Of a stretch of DNA of 64,000 bases, positions 39,119 through 50,269 are shown piece after piece. The translations under genes and the position numbers were made by a program. Each line of letters begins with the position of its first letter. The first letter of the stretch is position 1. Location of the stretch: NCBI RefSeq assembly GCF_902148855.1, contig NC_043966.1, forward strand, positions 29,568,647 through 29,632,646. Reading direction: 5' to 3'. The notes beneath the pieces are model-generated. The model was not told the origin of the DNA, did not search any database, and saw only the letters and a program-made list of their open reading frames with translations. Source of the DNA: Sphaeramia orbicularis. Its lineage: Eukaryota > Chordata > Actinopteri > Kurtiformes > Apogonidae.

Positions 39119-41300
39119 ATGTAATGGATTATCTTTGCTATGTTCAGCGTTGATCCACGGTTCAGACTAAACTGTGACAGCTCTGACCTTGTTTGGACAA
39201 TTCCAAACAGATCTTTTTCTATTCTAGGGATTGACATAATTGTGTAGTGGTCCTTGGAGAAGTCGGTATACTCTCCATTTTTGCCCTTTTTTTTTCTTTT
39301 TAAAGTAGTCCAGAAAAACGCCATTTTAGAAACAGACTACTCTATTTAGTTTACCCAAAAATCTGTCAGTAGTATTTGCTCACTATTATCAAATGATCTT
39401 GACTTGATCAGGAGCAGTTTGTAGGTATTACTGGTCACACAAGCAGCTGCATGAATGTAAATGTATTCAACATGAGACAAACACAGGATGATGTAGCCTT
39501 TCAAAACGTTAGCCTTTCATAACTTTAGCCTACTCACATAGTTTAACTATTGGCGATAAAATCTCTTTTCTAAATGTGCAGTCATATGACCAGTAGTTTA
39601 AAACAGTGACTCATTCTGAAACCACCTTAAAACTTACCTCAGAATTATGTATTCCATGAAAGTAGGTTCTCTCAATATGTGTCACTCATTTGAAAGACGT
39701 TTATTCTGCTTTTCTTGTTTGCATTTTCAATTATTGCGCATCTTTCAAGGAGACAAGCAGTGACCTGTCAATCAACTCGGATGGCTCTAGCACCTGAGGG
39801 ATCCAATCAGGTTCCAGAGGTGGCCAGCGCTAAGCAGAGCCCTGGCTCTGGCACTAAATTAGCAATATTTTCATCGGCATGACCCGCCCTACTCTGCCTC
39901 TGATTCATGTTATTTATTATATTTTGTTATTTTGACTGACTGTTAAAGGAGCTTCATTTTAATGTTAGTTATGCCGTGTTGGCTCTACAGATGTGTGTAA
40001 CCAATGAGCTTTACGCTTTATTCAGTGTGTGATCTAATCTTTGAATATATAGCATTGATTTGTTGGTGGTTTTGGTAGTTCTATGTGTGCTCTGGTACGT
40101 GAATTCCCTCTGTTGTTGAGAGCTTTTAATATCAATACTTTATATATACTTTATATCTGAGAATAATAGGAGAAAAATGGCTCACCTTCCATCTAATTGC
40201 CTGACTGCTGAGAAGTGGAGCACAAACATTAACCTGCACCATCTAATCTGTAGCGTTTCATTAATTTATTGTCAGCGTTTGGAGAATACTTCTTCTTTAC
40301 CTCTGCCATTCAACCATTTTCTATTCTTACCTGAACTGTCCTCCTACTCTCAAGAGTTTTTCCCATTTGGAGCTCTCTCCTAAAGGCTACAATGCTTTGT
40401 GAGTAGCTCCTTTCTACCAGGATGTGGCCTCACTTTTAAGGGGAAATTGTTGAGTTTTGTTCCCTTGTTGCTGTGAGCAGCAACTCAGGGATTCAGGGAC
40501 TAAATAATGATTAAGTGGGAAACTAACAGCTAGTAAAGATCTTGAACATATGTTTGGAATAGAGTGGAATTAATCTATAATACTTCAACAAAAACAAAAC
40601 ACAAAGAGGTGAAAATCCACCTTAAAACACCAAATGTCAGAAAATGTGTATTTGAACCACGTATTGATTCATGTTACAACAACAGATGCAAGTTTATCCT
40701 GCCAGACAGGTGATGTAAGCATCAATAATCTTCAGGATATGTTCAAAGGAAATTATTCATTTCAATTCATTGCATGATAAGCTATAAAATAAAATAATCT
40801 TTTAGAGAAATGCCTCACAACTGCAACTAGAATTTCACTGCACTAAAATTACTCTGAAACACAAACTTATTTTTTATATATATATTTTTCAAGTGTTCAG
40901 CAATCTATAATTGAGCAAATGCACAACTTTTGATCTGCTTTAACAGATGCTGAAGACATCTTGTACCTCAGAATAACTGAAATATTCATGCATCTATCAT
41001 TAATAGTTAAAAAAATGACTTGCTGAACTGAGCATCTTTTTCTTCACCACTCAGTTTTGCAATCTCACCCTATTTTCAGACCCAATACTTTAAAAACTAA
41101 TAAAGATACTTATGATTGAAGTTATTTACAGTGTTTACTTGGAGTATTTTACTTACTTTTTCCAAGTATGAAGGAAACTGGAGATTGTCAGTTGCACGTA
41201 GTAAATCAGATTTAAGTTTTTAAAGGCTTTTTGACGTCTGCCACTTTTATGAATAAACATCCTAGGTTGAACCATTGTATAATAATGCAAGCAGCTTTTA
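39119..41300. other. Intergenic sequence, nothing firm
   Basis: Gene-free stretch between repeat D and the cd74 3' end. About 39770-39900 (CCAATCAGGTTCCAGAGG, GACCCGCCCTACTCTGCC) looks like a dispersed repeat piece. The rest shows no coding or RNA signal. Confidence 0.4.
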
Positions 41301-41308
41301 CAGACAAC

Positions 41309-42046
41309 TTTATTTAACTACATGGAAAAACCACATCCTTCAAAGAGTCACATAAAGTCCCTCTTCAGTAAACTCTTGTCCTGCAAAGTCACACTAATAC
41401 CTGCTCTTAATTCAGATCAGTTAGCGGTGTTTACAGCGTTCAAACAACATTCAACACAAATCTGTGACACCTCTTATGAGAAACAGTGTCCCCTTCACTG
41501 ATTAATCCACACATTTCTCTCTGAACAGTAAGGATGCTGTCTCTCGGAAGAATTTATTCTCTTCACATTTTTAAAGGTAATATTTCAATGCTTTTGTTCT
41601 ACAAGTAAAACTCCTTTGTCCTCCACTGTGATGAGACAGAAACATTCATCTTAGAGACAGGTATCAGAAAAATATAAAGTAAAAGTCAACAGCTAAACTA
41701 CTAAATAAGACTGAAAATGTTTTTTGGTGTAATTTGCATGAATTGAATTGATTTAACACACTTAATATACTGTAGATTATATAGATATCTATGGACTATA
41801 TATCACCTCATCACTCTGAATGCCCACAAAAAATATCAAAAACATGCAAAATTGCCATGTGTAACAGTTCTCTATTGAGTTGATTTCATACAGCCAGCAG
41901 AGGGTTAAAAAATCAAGAGATTGCATGAAAAAACTTGATCAGACATTAAAACCATCACAGAATACGGGCTAGAATTAAGATAAAGTGTTGCTTCTTCGTG
42001 TCTGCGAAGGTTTACTTATTAAGCAAAACACCAGGCACTTCTTCAC
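41309..42046 (-). other. cd74 3' UTR
   Basis: Non-coding sequence after the cd74 stop at 42047. A minus-strand AATAAA at 41309-41314 is the likely polyadenylation signal, giving a 3' UTR of about 750 nt. Confidence 0.6.
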
Positions 42047-45000
42047 TTATTTTGCATCCTCTGAAAAAAGAAAAAGAAAACACAAGTGATGACATCTAGC
42101 TTCAATTAAATGCATGTGAATAAGAGAGCAAATTTTATCTGAACACATTGCCAAAGATGTAGAATTATGCAACTGAAAAAATTTATTCAATGAACTCACC
42201 TTCAAGACTGAAGGCCTTCTGCAGTGGCATGGCTGCATACATCGGTCGGCGGTAAGCTGGGACTAAAATAAAAATAAAAACAAAAATAAGATCAAATAAG
42301 CCAATTTTAATCCCACATCAGGGTAAATTTATCGTAGCAAACAGTAAATCTCAAAAACCACGATTTATTACGGTTAATGAACTACTGCCCCAGTTTCGTT
42401 TAACTTTAAACCACCTCGGTACCAAAAAATCTCTGGTTATCTTGGACAAAAAGCTACGTGTTCACCTGCGCAATTAGGCTAGCATTTCTTGACCACAAAA
42501 AATCCCCAGGTTTGTATTCTGGTTTTTCTGCTCTATGCTCTTTACCACAATTACTTTCCAAAGATATAAAATTGGATCTTTCTTGTTGCAATTGACCTTT
42601 TTTTCAAGTTCAGCACAGGCAGATGTGAGTTCATCAAAACCTCCCACACACACACATGAATCAAACCTGACACTGACTGTTCAGTACAAATAAGGATACA
42701 TCAGCAAAAATAAAAGATTCTTCAAGCAAAACTTATGACATTACATTTTTTCTTCTCCATTCTGGTTTATGATGTATGATGTTCATCCGACATCTTAGAT
42801 CAAGTCAGTCACACATTCATCTTCCATTTAATACGATTCTTCTCACAGTGTTACAACAGCAAAACTAAATTTCAGCAGCAAAAGCAATACTCACACATAG
42901 TTCTTCTTTGTATGCATATTTATTCTATCTTGTACATTGTATCCTGTATATATAGAGCCTGTTTGTATTATTGCTGCTGCCTGCCAAGCCAACTGCATCA
43001 AAACTTCATTTTGATGTAAAATCTGGATTGACAAATAAAGTCTAAGTCTAAGAACTATATTACCAGTAGATAACGCTAAATCTCTATTATAAATGATAAG
43101 AGAAAATGGAGTCATTGTTACTGCTTTAACTACACATTAAGTGTTGAATCTAATGTCCTTTTACCTTTGGGACAGTCAGCGTGGCCACGTCTCGCGGTGC
43201 CCTCGATGGCGGTGCCACTCTCGTCCACACACCAGCAGTAGTTGGTGGCGTGCCAGCACTGCATGGGTGTGTAACGACCCTGCTCGTCACACTGGGGCTT
43301 GTACTGCCCGACCAGGTGACTCTTACGAGCCACCTCCATCTGGCATTTGGTCTTGATCAAAAAGGCTGAGGGACATTTGAACAGTAAAAGATTATAGTTC
43401 TGCATTTTCTGTAACATCTTTGAAAAATGTAACGGTAATAGCACAAACAATATTTATCATTTGACATAAAATAATTTGGTCATAACATCTAACAGTCATG
43501 ACTATTTAACCCCTAAAGACCCAACGCTGCTTTTGTGTCAGTTTCTAAATGAATTTTTCTCTCTATTTAATCTTTCTTAAGTGATTTATCATCATTTATT
43601 ATGATATTATCCTCTGTATTTTATGTTTTTCAGTATAAATCATGTGTTTTTCTTATATTTAATTCACTGATCATGTAGATGTTCAAAAAAGCTCAGATTA
43701 AAGTTGAGGGTTATTATATCAGAAACAGAGAAAACTGAAGAAAAAGTGGCTTTTTCATTAAAATTTATAATTAACTGAACTAAAAACAAGTGTTTCCATC
43801 CACTGTCATTGATCAAACTCCATGGGTTTTACTGGTGAAATGATGTTGTAGAAGATGACGGTGTTTTCACATTCACTACGGAGCCTCTGAACATCCAAAT
43901 GGGTCATATCTGATGACCATTAAGATGACAAACTGCATTTTACACCAGTTATAATTTGAATTGATAGGATTAGTGGATCAACAGGGATTAAATGTTTTAG
44001 ATCATTAGACGGTTTTGGTCGACAGTGGCCGTTTGGGTCTTTATGGGTTAAACTACAAATGCATTAAGTAGAAGGTTAGGAAATCCAACATAGTTTGGAT
44101 CAGAACATTAGCTGAATACAACAAAAACGACCACTGAGGATAATGTTGTAGATACCTGGCTGTGGAGTTGGAGCTGGAGGTTTCTGCTGGGCCATCTGGA
44201 AGATGAGCCAGTAGCGCATCCATGTCTCCAGGCTCTGCAGAAAGAAGAATATTAACAAAAACCAAAACATTTTACTGTATCTATCATCATCGGTGTATGA
44301 GGCCTCACCATCCACTCGCTCTCATTCATCTGCGTCTTCAGGCTCTGCAGGTTGGCCATGAAGGTCTTGTTGAAATGCGGCAGCTTGAAATCCTGCTCAA
44401 AACAAGGCGAGAGCTTAGCGACAATACTTTAATAACATACAACAGCTGCAATGTGGAGATACATGGTCAAGTTCTACACACCTGCATCAGATCCTGCAGC
44501 TGCTTCTCCACAGTAGGAACAGCATCCTCCTTCAGCTTCTGGTGTTGGGTGGGAGGGAAAAGGAATCAATGACCTTTCATTTACAACTTAAAGAAAAGAT
44601 AATTTGCTTTTTTTTAATGGAATTAAGCATTTTAAAACATTCCCCTGTGGTCTACATAAACTGTAAATGCTATGCTTGGGTCTGAATTCTTCATTAATTC
44701 AACCCCACAGGTCCATCTTCAACCCTGTTTCTGAGTAATAACACCGGAAAGGTCGTTTTGAGCGCTGGCCCTTTAAATGCACATGAGCCACTTCAGGCCC
44801 CACCCCCTCCAGGTTGTTGACTGTGCTGCTCTGTCCCATTCAAACAACAATTGAACATTTTAAGTTTGGACATATTTTCAGTTTTTACTACAACCACTGC
44901 TGCTGACAAATAATTATAACATATTTAGAGAAATGTTCGTTGTACGTCTTGACCTTATATGTGCAAATATCCTGATGTAACTAGTTATAGACGTAACAAA

Positions 45001-48000
45001 TTAAGCTGGAATTGAAACGGGTTGTAGAAATCCACTCGATTTTTGCCAAAATGAATATAAAGATAACTTTGCAGCACCTGGAGGGTTCAAATTCAAAGTT
45101 TTTGAACTATTAGGGTCCAAATATACAAACAAATGTACCAAAGACTAATAAATGTGGGTTTAGCAAAATATGACCCCTTTAAAATGTGTTTTCAGGTGGT
45201 GAAGTAGATGTAAACCTACTGTCATGGGTGTCTTGGATGATGGGGTGTCCACATCAGAAACATAGTCCATCATCAGGGGAAGGCTGCTCATGGGCACACG
45301 CATCCTCATTGGAGCGGCTGTAGAGGAAAGGGTGTGTGTGTAGAGGGTGACAGAGTAAAGAATGTTTTTAATGCAAAAAATAATAATACTTTAGAAACAG
45401 AACAAATATCATGCTATACAACACAAAAAGGAATAAATTGTGTGAAAATGTATTATTGCTAAAGATGAAAATACTAAATAAATCCACCACTTTATGTAAA
45501 AAAAAAAAAAAAAATTGGCAAAAATATGTAAATCAGGCTGAAACACAGGCAGCGCATAATCAAACCTATCTGATGAGGATTTCTTTTTAAATCCCAGTGA
45601 CTGTGATACACTAGATGTGTTAAAATCTGGTTAATGCATTAGTCTACAGTGCATCTGGAAAGTATTCACAGATTCATGAAAGAACAATGGTGTGAACTGC
45701 CTCTAAATAGGTGAGCCAATATTGTAGGATCACACTGAAAGAGACCTGAGGCTGTAAATGCTGCCAAAAGTGCTTCAACAAAGTATTGAGCAAATGCTGT
45801 GAATACTTATGTACGTTTGTTTGTATATTGTATCGTGTGTAGAGCTTTGAGGTAAAAAAAACAAAAAAAAAAAAAGAACTTAACCCTTTCATGCACACTG
45901 GTCATTACAGTGGAGAGCTGTTCAAAAGTGTTCTCTTGTATATTCATGGATTTTGTGGTTTTAGTTCCACATCAGCCAACACAGTGGATGCTTATGTATC
46001 ATCCCATACGCTGACATTCATACCATTACTGTAACTTTGCTGTTCTAGATAAACCTGATCTGCAGTAAGATGTTTGAGAGTAAAAAAAACACTGCTTATT
46101 GTTATTAGACTGTAATTAACAGTTGTTTTTGTTTTTTTTTTTTTACATATTATCTCCATGCAGGTATGTTAAAATGTGAGAAAACATCAGAGTAGCAGCA
46201 TTAAAAATGTTTTTATTTCATAGTTTCCACACAGTATATCAGTAAATACAAGTTTCTTTGGTTCTAAAACTAAATGCATGGTGTCCAGCTGAGTGGACAT
46301 TTTTGTAACTCCATAAAAAAATAGGCTAAAAAAATCAATAGAATTGTTATTTTTATACCTACAGAGGGATAAAAACACTCAGGAAAAAAATATTGATTAA
46401 GGTTCTCATAATTCATGCATGAAAGGGTTAATCTAGTTTAGAATAAGGCTGTGACAGAAAATGTAAAAAACAAAAAAAAAACTATAGTGCTGTGAATACT
46501 TTCCGGATGCACTGTAACTGCAAGTGACATAGTGAGATCAACAGAAAATGTGTATTTCTTCACCAGTGAGTCACCACAGTTTTTCTGCTGCCCAGCTTTA
46601 AAATACAGTTCCCTAGAGCTAACTTTCATTTCCTTCTTTGTCTTCCCCTGAATGTCCGGTGAAGCTACTCCTCGTCCCTAACATATCCACACTTAGTGCG
46701 TCCCCTGTGTTTATTTAGGTCATAAACTCTCCATTTTTACCCTGGGCTGAGCGTAACACCTGCTTCCCCATCTTCTCAGAGTTCTTCTGCAGCGTGTGAA
46801 TCTGCTGCTTCTGGTCGAACACCATGTAAGCAGTGAAGACCTGACTGGCCAGGAGCAGACATGCCAGAGTGGTGAGGCCGGCGATTTTAAAGGCACGACT
46901 GTTGGAGCCCCTGAACCCAGAGAGAAGGACAGATGGGAAAATGCATGATAACATGACGACCACTTTCAGAATCATCAAAAAAAATGCAATGGTTTAATGT
47001 GATGTATGACATTTCTATGATGGAGAAAACACATCCACTTTGAGACTTAAAATACATCTGTGAGAAAAGGATGGATCGAGTTTATTAATCAATATAAAAG
47101 AGGCTTTACGTAACAGAAGAATCAATTGTTTTGTTTTTGCATTGACTCACTGATACACACTGACTGTATTTTTCTTAAGGTTAACATTTTTCTATTTTTT
47201 ATGATTGTTATTATTTTTTCTTCTTTCCTTTTCTCTTCCTCTGTTTTGTTTTTTTTTTTTTTGTTAATTTCGGGGGTTTTGCGCTAATGTAGGGATCCAT
47301 AGTGACAAATTGTGCCTATTGTCTGACTTGGGGGATTCCAAAATATTTGTTTGTGACATTTTCACAGCATGAATGAGTGTGATTCTTATTACATGCTGAT
47401 TTTGGAGAGTAGAGATGCATGTGTTTCACCTTGAACTGTGGTATTATCCAATGGCAAAATAAAAGAAAATCAACCTGACTTCAGCTTAAATTATTTTATT
47501 TTGGCTCTAAGCAGTAGTACAAGTTTGGAAATAATTATTGGATTACTGTAACACAGTAGGGAAAACTCAATTAATATGATTTGTAAATCTCTCTTTTTTT
47601 TACACAAAGGGGAGGAAAACCTAGCAAAAAAGTCACTTTACAAATTTAATATAGGAATAGGCTGAATGGCAACAAAGCATCTATAAAGAAGTAACAAAAA
47701 TAAAGATATGTTCAAAAAAAATTTCAACAAAAGAATCTTGTAGGGTACTTAATTTGTACAGAAAAGTAATAACAGGCTTCGAGGCTGTGGATATGTTTGA
47801 GGAAAAAAAAACAGATTTTTCTTCATGAGCCAATAGAATCTGAGGATCACTAGTTGCTAGGCAGATGTCTTCTAGTGATGTAGGGAAGTACATAACAAAC
47901 CGCTTTACACCAAGTTTCAGATACAAAAACAGATTAAATGTTTCACTTTTTTAAACAATTCTACCACTGCATATTTAGTCACTTTAAAAACACTTAAACC

Positions 48001-48738
48001 ATAATAAAATCTCAAATGCAAAACCAGGAAGTCAGTACAGAAGTAAGATTAAACTGCGTCATGTCTAATGGGAAGTAACATAGCTTTAATTATGTCTCTT
48101 GGGCTAAATAGTACATTATTATTCAGACATTTAGAATATTTTAAATACAAAGTTCTTTCATTTGCTTTCATGTCTAATAAAAATAAAAGATTGGCCATGG
48201 TTTAAGTTTGTGCCTAATTTTTAGCCAATAGAAGAGGAGCATCATGAGTTACCAGGCAGATGACTTCTGCTAGTGCAAAGGATAGTCAAGTTCATGACTA
48301 ACCAGTAACCCCATATTCTACTATTTGTTCAACTTTTTCAGATTTACATAGTGCAGGGAATTATGAGATCAGTTTGAAAGTTCACAGAATGACATGATAC
48401 ATATGATGTAAAGTGAAACTAAGCTATGACAATAAACCTTCGAGTTATAACAATAATAATACTCTGTAGAACTGAATATTTTCTGATTACAAATATATTT
48501 ATGTAGTTTCTAAGCATTAATTGTGATTTATGAGTTTTATTTTCTACTACACAAACAGATTCCTCCATTTATTCACATTATTATTAACCTGTAGGGGTTT
48601 CCATTTACCAAAGTGATGTTATTCTGCAGAAATAACAAATCTTTCTCACCCTCTAGTTTGTCTGGGCAGAATCAGGGTTTCTTCGCTGCCGGCCATGCTA
48701 CCTGTGGCCAGAGGAGCATCTTCTGGAGACTGGGCCAT
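42047..48738 (-). CDS. cd74: CD74, MHC class II invariant chain with thyroglobulin domain, 282 aa
   Basis: Type II membrane chaperone that trimerises, fills the MHC class II groove and routes it to endosomes. Exons (minus): 48650-48738, 46741-46910, 45220-45317, 44482-44538, 44309-44392, 44156-44234, 43165-43365, 42200-42256, 42047-42060; 849 nt, in phase. The cytosolic tail has an acidic dileucine-like EETLIL (19-24). The membrane segment is about 39-62, with LACLLLASQVFTAYMVF. A CLIP-like stretch (about 88-104) contains MRMRVPM and LPLMMD. The trimerisation region covers about 120-192, with PTVEKQLQDLM and ETWMRYWLIFQMAQQ. The thyroglobulin type-1 domain (about 193-259) has CWCV and six cysteines. 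The short tail ends FSLEEDAK. The 201-nt Tg exon is flanked by phase-1 junctions on both sides. The gene lies near ndst1, as in human. Fish have cd74a and cd74b; I cannot say which this is. Confidence 0.95.
42905..43052 (+). mobile_element. LINE 3' tail fragment
   Basis: TGCTGCTGCCTGCCAAG through to GACAAATAAAGTCTAAGTCT, a typical fish non-LTR retrotransposon 3' end with a short GTCTAA tail. Family not certain. In a cd74 intron. Confidence 0.5.
43506..44051. mobile_element. TTAA MITE family C, copy 2
   Basis: Perfect TTAA on both sides (43506-43509 and 44048-44051), with ends CCCCTAAAGACCCA and TGGGTCTTTATGGG. Same interior as copy 1 at 29369-29890. In a cd74 intron. Confidence 0.9.
44670..45185. 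repeat. Dispersed repeat in a cd74 intron
   Basis: Contains CAACCCTGTTTCTGAGTAAT, GCCCCACCCCCTCCAGG and a final GCAAAATATGACCCCTTTAA, stretches I know as recurrent in fish non-coding DNA. Ends and class are not clear. Confidence 0.45.
45647..46514. mobile_element. Non-autonomous Tc1-like element, interrupted by family B
   Basis: Flanked by TA at 45645-45646 and 46515-46516. Inverted ends are CAGTGCATCTGGAAAGTATT and AATACTTTCCGGATGCACTG, a well-known fish Tc1 end. The body keeps the AAAGTGCTTCAACAAAGTAT and GTGAATACTTATGTAC blocks but no transposase. A family B MITE at 45880-46431 splits it; without it the element is about 320 bp. Confidence 0.92.
45880..46431 (-). mobile_element. TTAA MITE family B inside the Tc1-like element
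   Basis: Perfect TTAA at 45880-45883 and 46428-46431, with ends CCCTTTCATGCACACTGG and CATGCATGAAAGGG. The interior is the reverse of the family B copy at 5871-6657. It lacks the family A insertion found there. Confidence 0.92.
47828..47866 (-). promoter_or_regulatory. X-box/Y-box-like module 1 in cd74 intron 1
   Basis: On the coding strand, CCTAGCAACTAGTGATCC (X1/RFX-like, from 47861 downward) is followed by CTATTGGCT (inverted CCAAT, Y/NF-Y-like, 47830-47834). CCTAGCAAC is the core of the MHC class II X1 box. The X-to-Y distance is about one helical turn shorter than in HLA-DRA. No good CREB X2 site is seen. Confidence 0.55.
48222..48260 (-). promoter_or_regulatory. X-box/Y-box-like module 2 in cd74 intron 1
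   Basis: Diverged duplicate of module 1. Coding strand CCTGGTAACTCATGATGC, then CTATTGGCT. The offset between CCAAT start and X start on the plus strand is 23 bp in both modules (48225 to 48248; 47830 to 47853). An upstream CATCTGCC with AGAAG is also shared, where an S-like element would lie. Confidence 0.55.
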
Positions 48739-48918
48739 CTGTCCTGCAAGTTCCTCTTGGCTTCTTCAGGAAAAGTAATAAACTAGACAGAGTCTGGATG
48801 TTCACCTAAATAAATCACTCTGAGAATGAGGAAGAAATTAAGAGGCAGGGTTCCTGAGAAAGGTGCAGAGATGAGGAAAGTCCCTCAGTAGGACGGTCCA
48901 CTGGGGTGGCGTGTGTTC

Positions 48919-48958
48919 TCATTGGCCAGTTTACAACCTCATCACTTGTTGTTAGAGG
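48919..48958 (-). promoter_or_regulatory. Possible X/Y element in the cd74 upstream flank
   Basis: About 185-220 bp upstream of the cd74 ATG the coding strand reads CTCTAACAACAAGTGATGA (X-like with one core change), then GGCCAATGAG. The CCAAT orientation is opposite to the intron modules. It fits the class II-type promoter expected for an invariant chain gene, but the match is partial. Confidence 0.4.
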
Positions 48959-48989
48959 CAGACAACTGCACCAGAGCAGTGGGGTTCTT

Positions 48990-50260
48990 TACAGCCTTAC
49001 ATTTACTTTCAGTAGTTTTTGTTTTAAAGTCAAACAAACATTGTCTATTCATTGTGTTTCCTTTATTTATATGATTTATTCCTTTGCTGTCATGTCCCAT
49101 AGTTTTAACACGAAATACAACTTTCTGTAGTTTGTAACCCTCAGAACATAAATGTCCCTACTTTAACATCCTGGAACACAAGGATTAGGATCATTTCTCT
49201 AGCAGATTCTTCGTGCTTTCTCTCAAAAACTAATTAATATTGAGATAGAAAGTATTTTCTGGAAGAGTTTATAAATAATGGCCTCAAAGTCATATGAAAT
49301 GTAGAGGAAAAGCACCAGGCAAAAAGACATAAGGAAAAAAACAAAAATACAGGATGAAAAGGATAAGACGTAACAAGAATGAAGTAAATGATAAATGTCA
49401 CAAGAGACGCAAAAAGTCAAATAAAACATACCAAAAGGAGACAAAGATAATGAAAGAAAAATGACAAGTTAAATAAAACAGTGAGACAAAAATGGCATAA
49501 TACAGAAAAAAAAAAAGACATGAGAAAAATGACAACGATGCAAAAAGACAAAGACAGGAGAAAAATAGAAATTACATTATTCAAGACAAAGTTGGCATGT
49601 CCTTTGTCTTATGAATATATAAGAATGAAAGACACAATAAGATAAAACCATAAGACAAAAAAGTTACATAAAAAGATACTAGACAAAATGACATGAGAGA
49701 AAAATGAAAAAAAAAAAGATGCAATGTTAGTTTCTTTTTAAATGAGGTAAAAAAAAAATTAAACAACAAAAACAAATGCTACAAAGAAAAAAATAAATAA
49801 AAAAGGACAAGACAAAAAACTACAAAGAAAAACATGAAAAAGACAATAAGACAAAAATTACAAAGGAGAGAAATGAGAAACTATGTAAGAAGAGGAAAAA
49901 AAAAACTGTACAAGATGTAATTCATGACAGTTTGACCAGTTTTTGGCCTGTAAGCTGAAATCTTTAGGGAACTACTGGTCTTTGGGTGTGTGTAAAATCA
50001 CTGAAGTTGAAAATCTACAACTGGATGCAAACTCACTCTTCTTACCATGTTTGTACTACATGTCCGTACAGAGTTAATTTGCCCGACATTAGTTTTGCTT
50101 GTTGAAAGCACCTAATCATTAACGGAAACCGAAAGACAACATCAGGCTTTGAGCGACTATGTTTTCAGCCTGATGGGACAGAGGAGAAGTTTCCAGAAGT
50201 CTCCCTATGAGGAAGGAAGAAAAAAAAATGAAGCGAGAATACTCCATTTACTGAAAAATA
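48990..50260. repeat. A-rich degenerate spacer between cd74 and ndst1
   Basis: From about 49200 to 49910 the plus strand is a degenerate purine-rich stretch with many AGACAAAAA, GACATGAGA and AAGACATAA blocks and no fixed period, probably an eroded simple repeat. No gene is found here; rps14, which I recall near CD74 and NDST1 in human, is not between them. Confidence 0.5.
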
Positions 50261-50269
50261 CAGTGGTGT

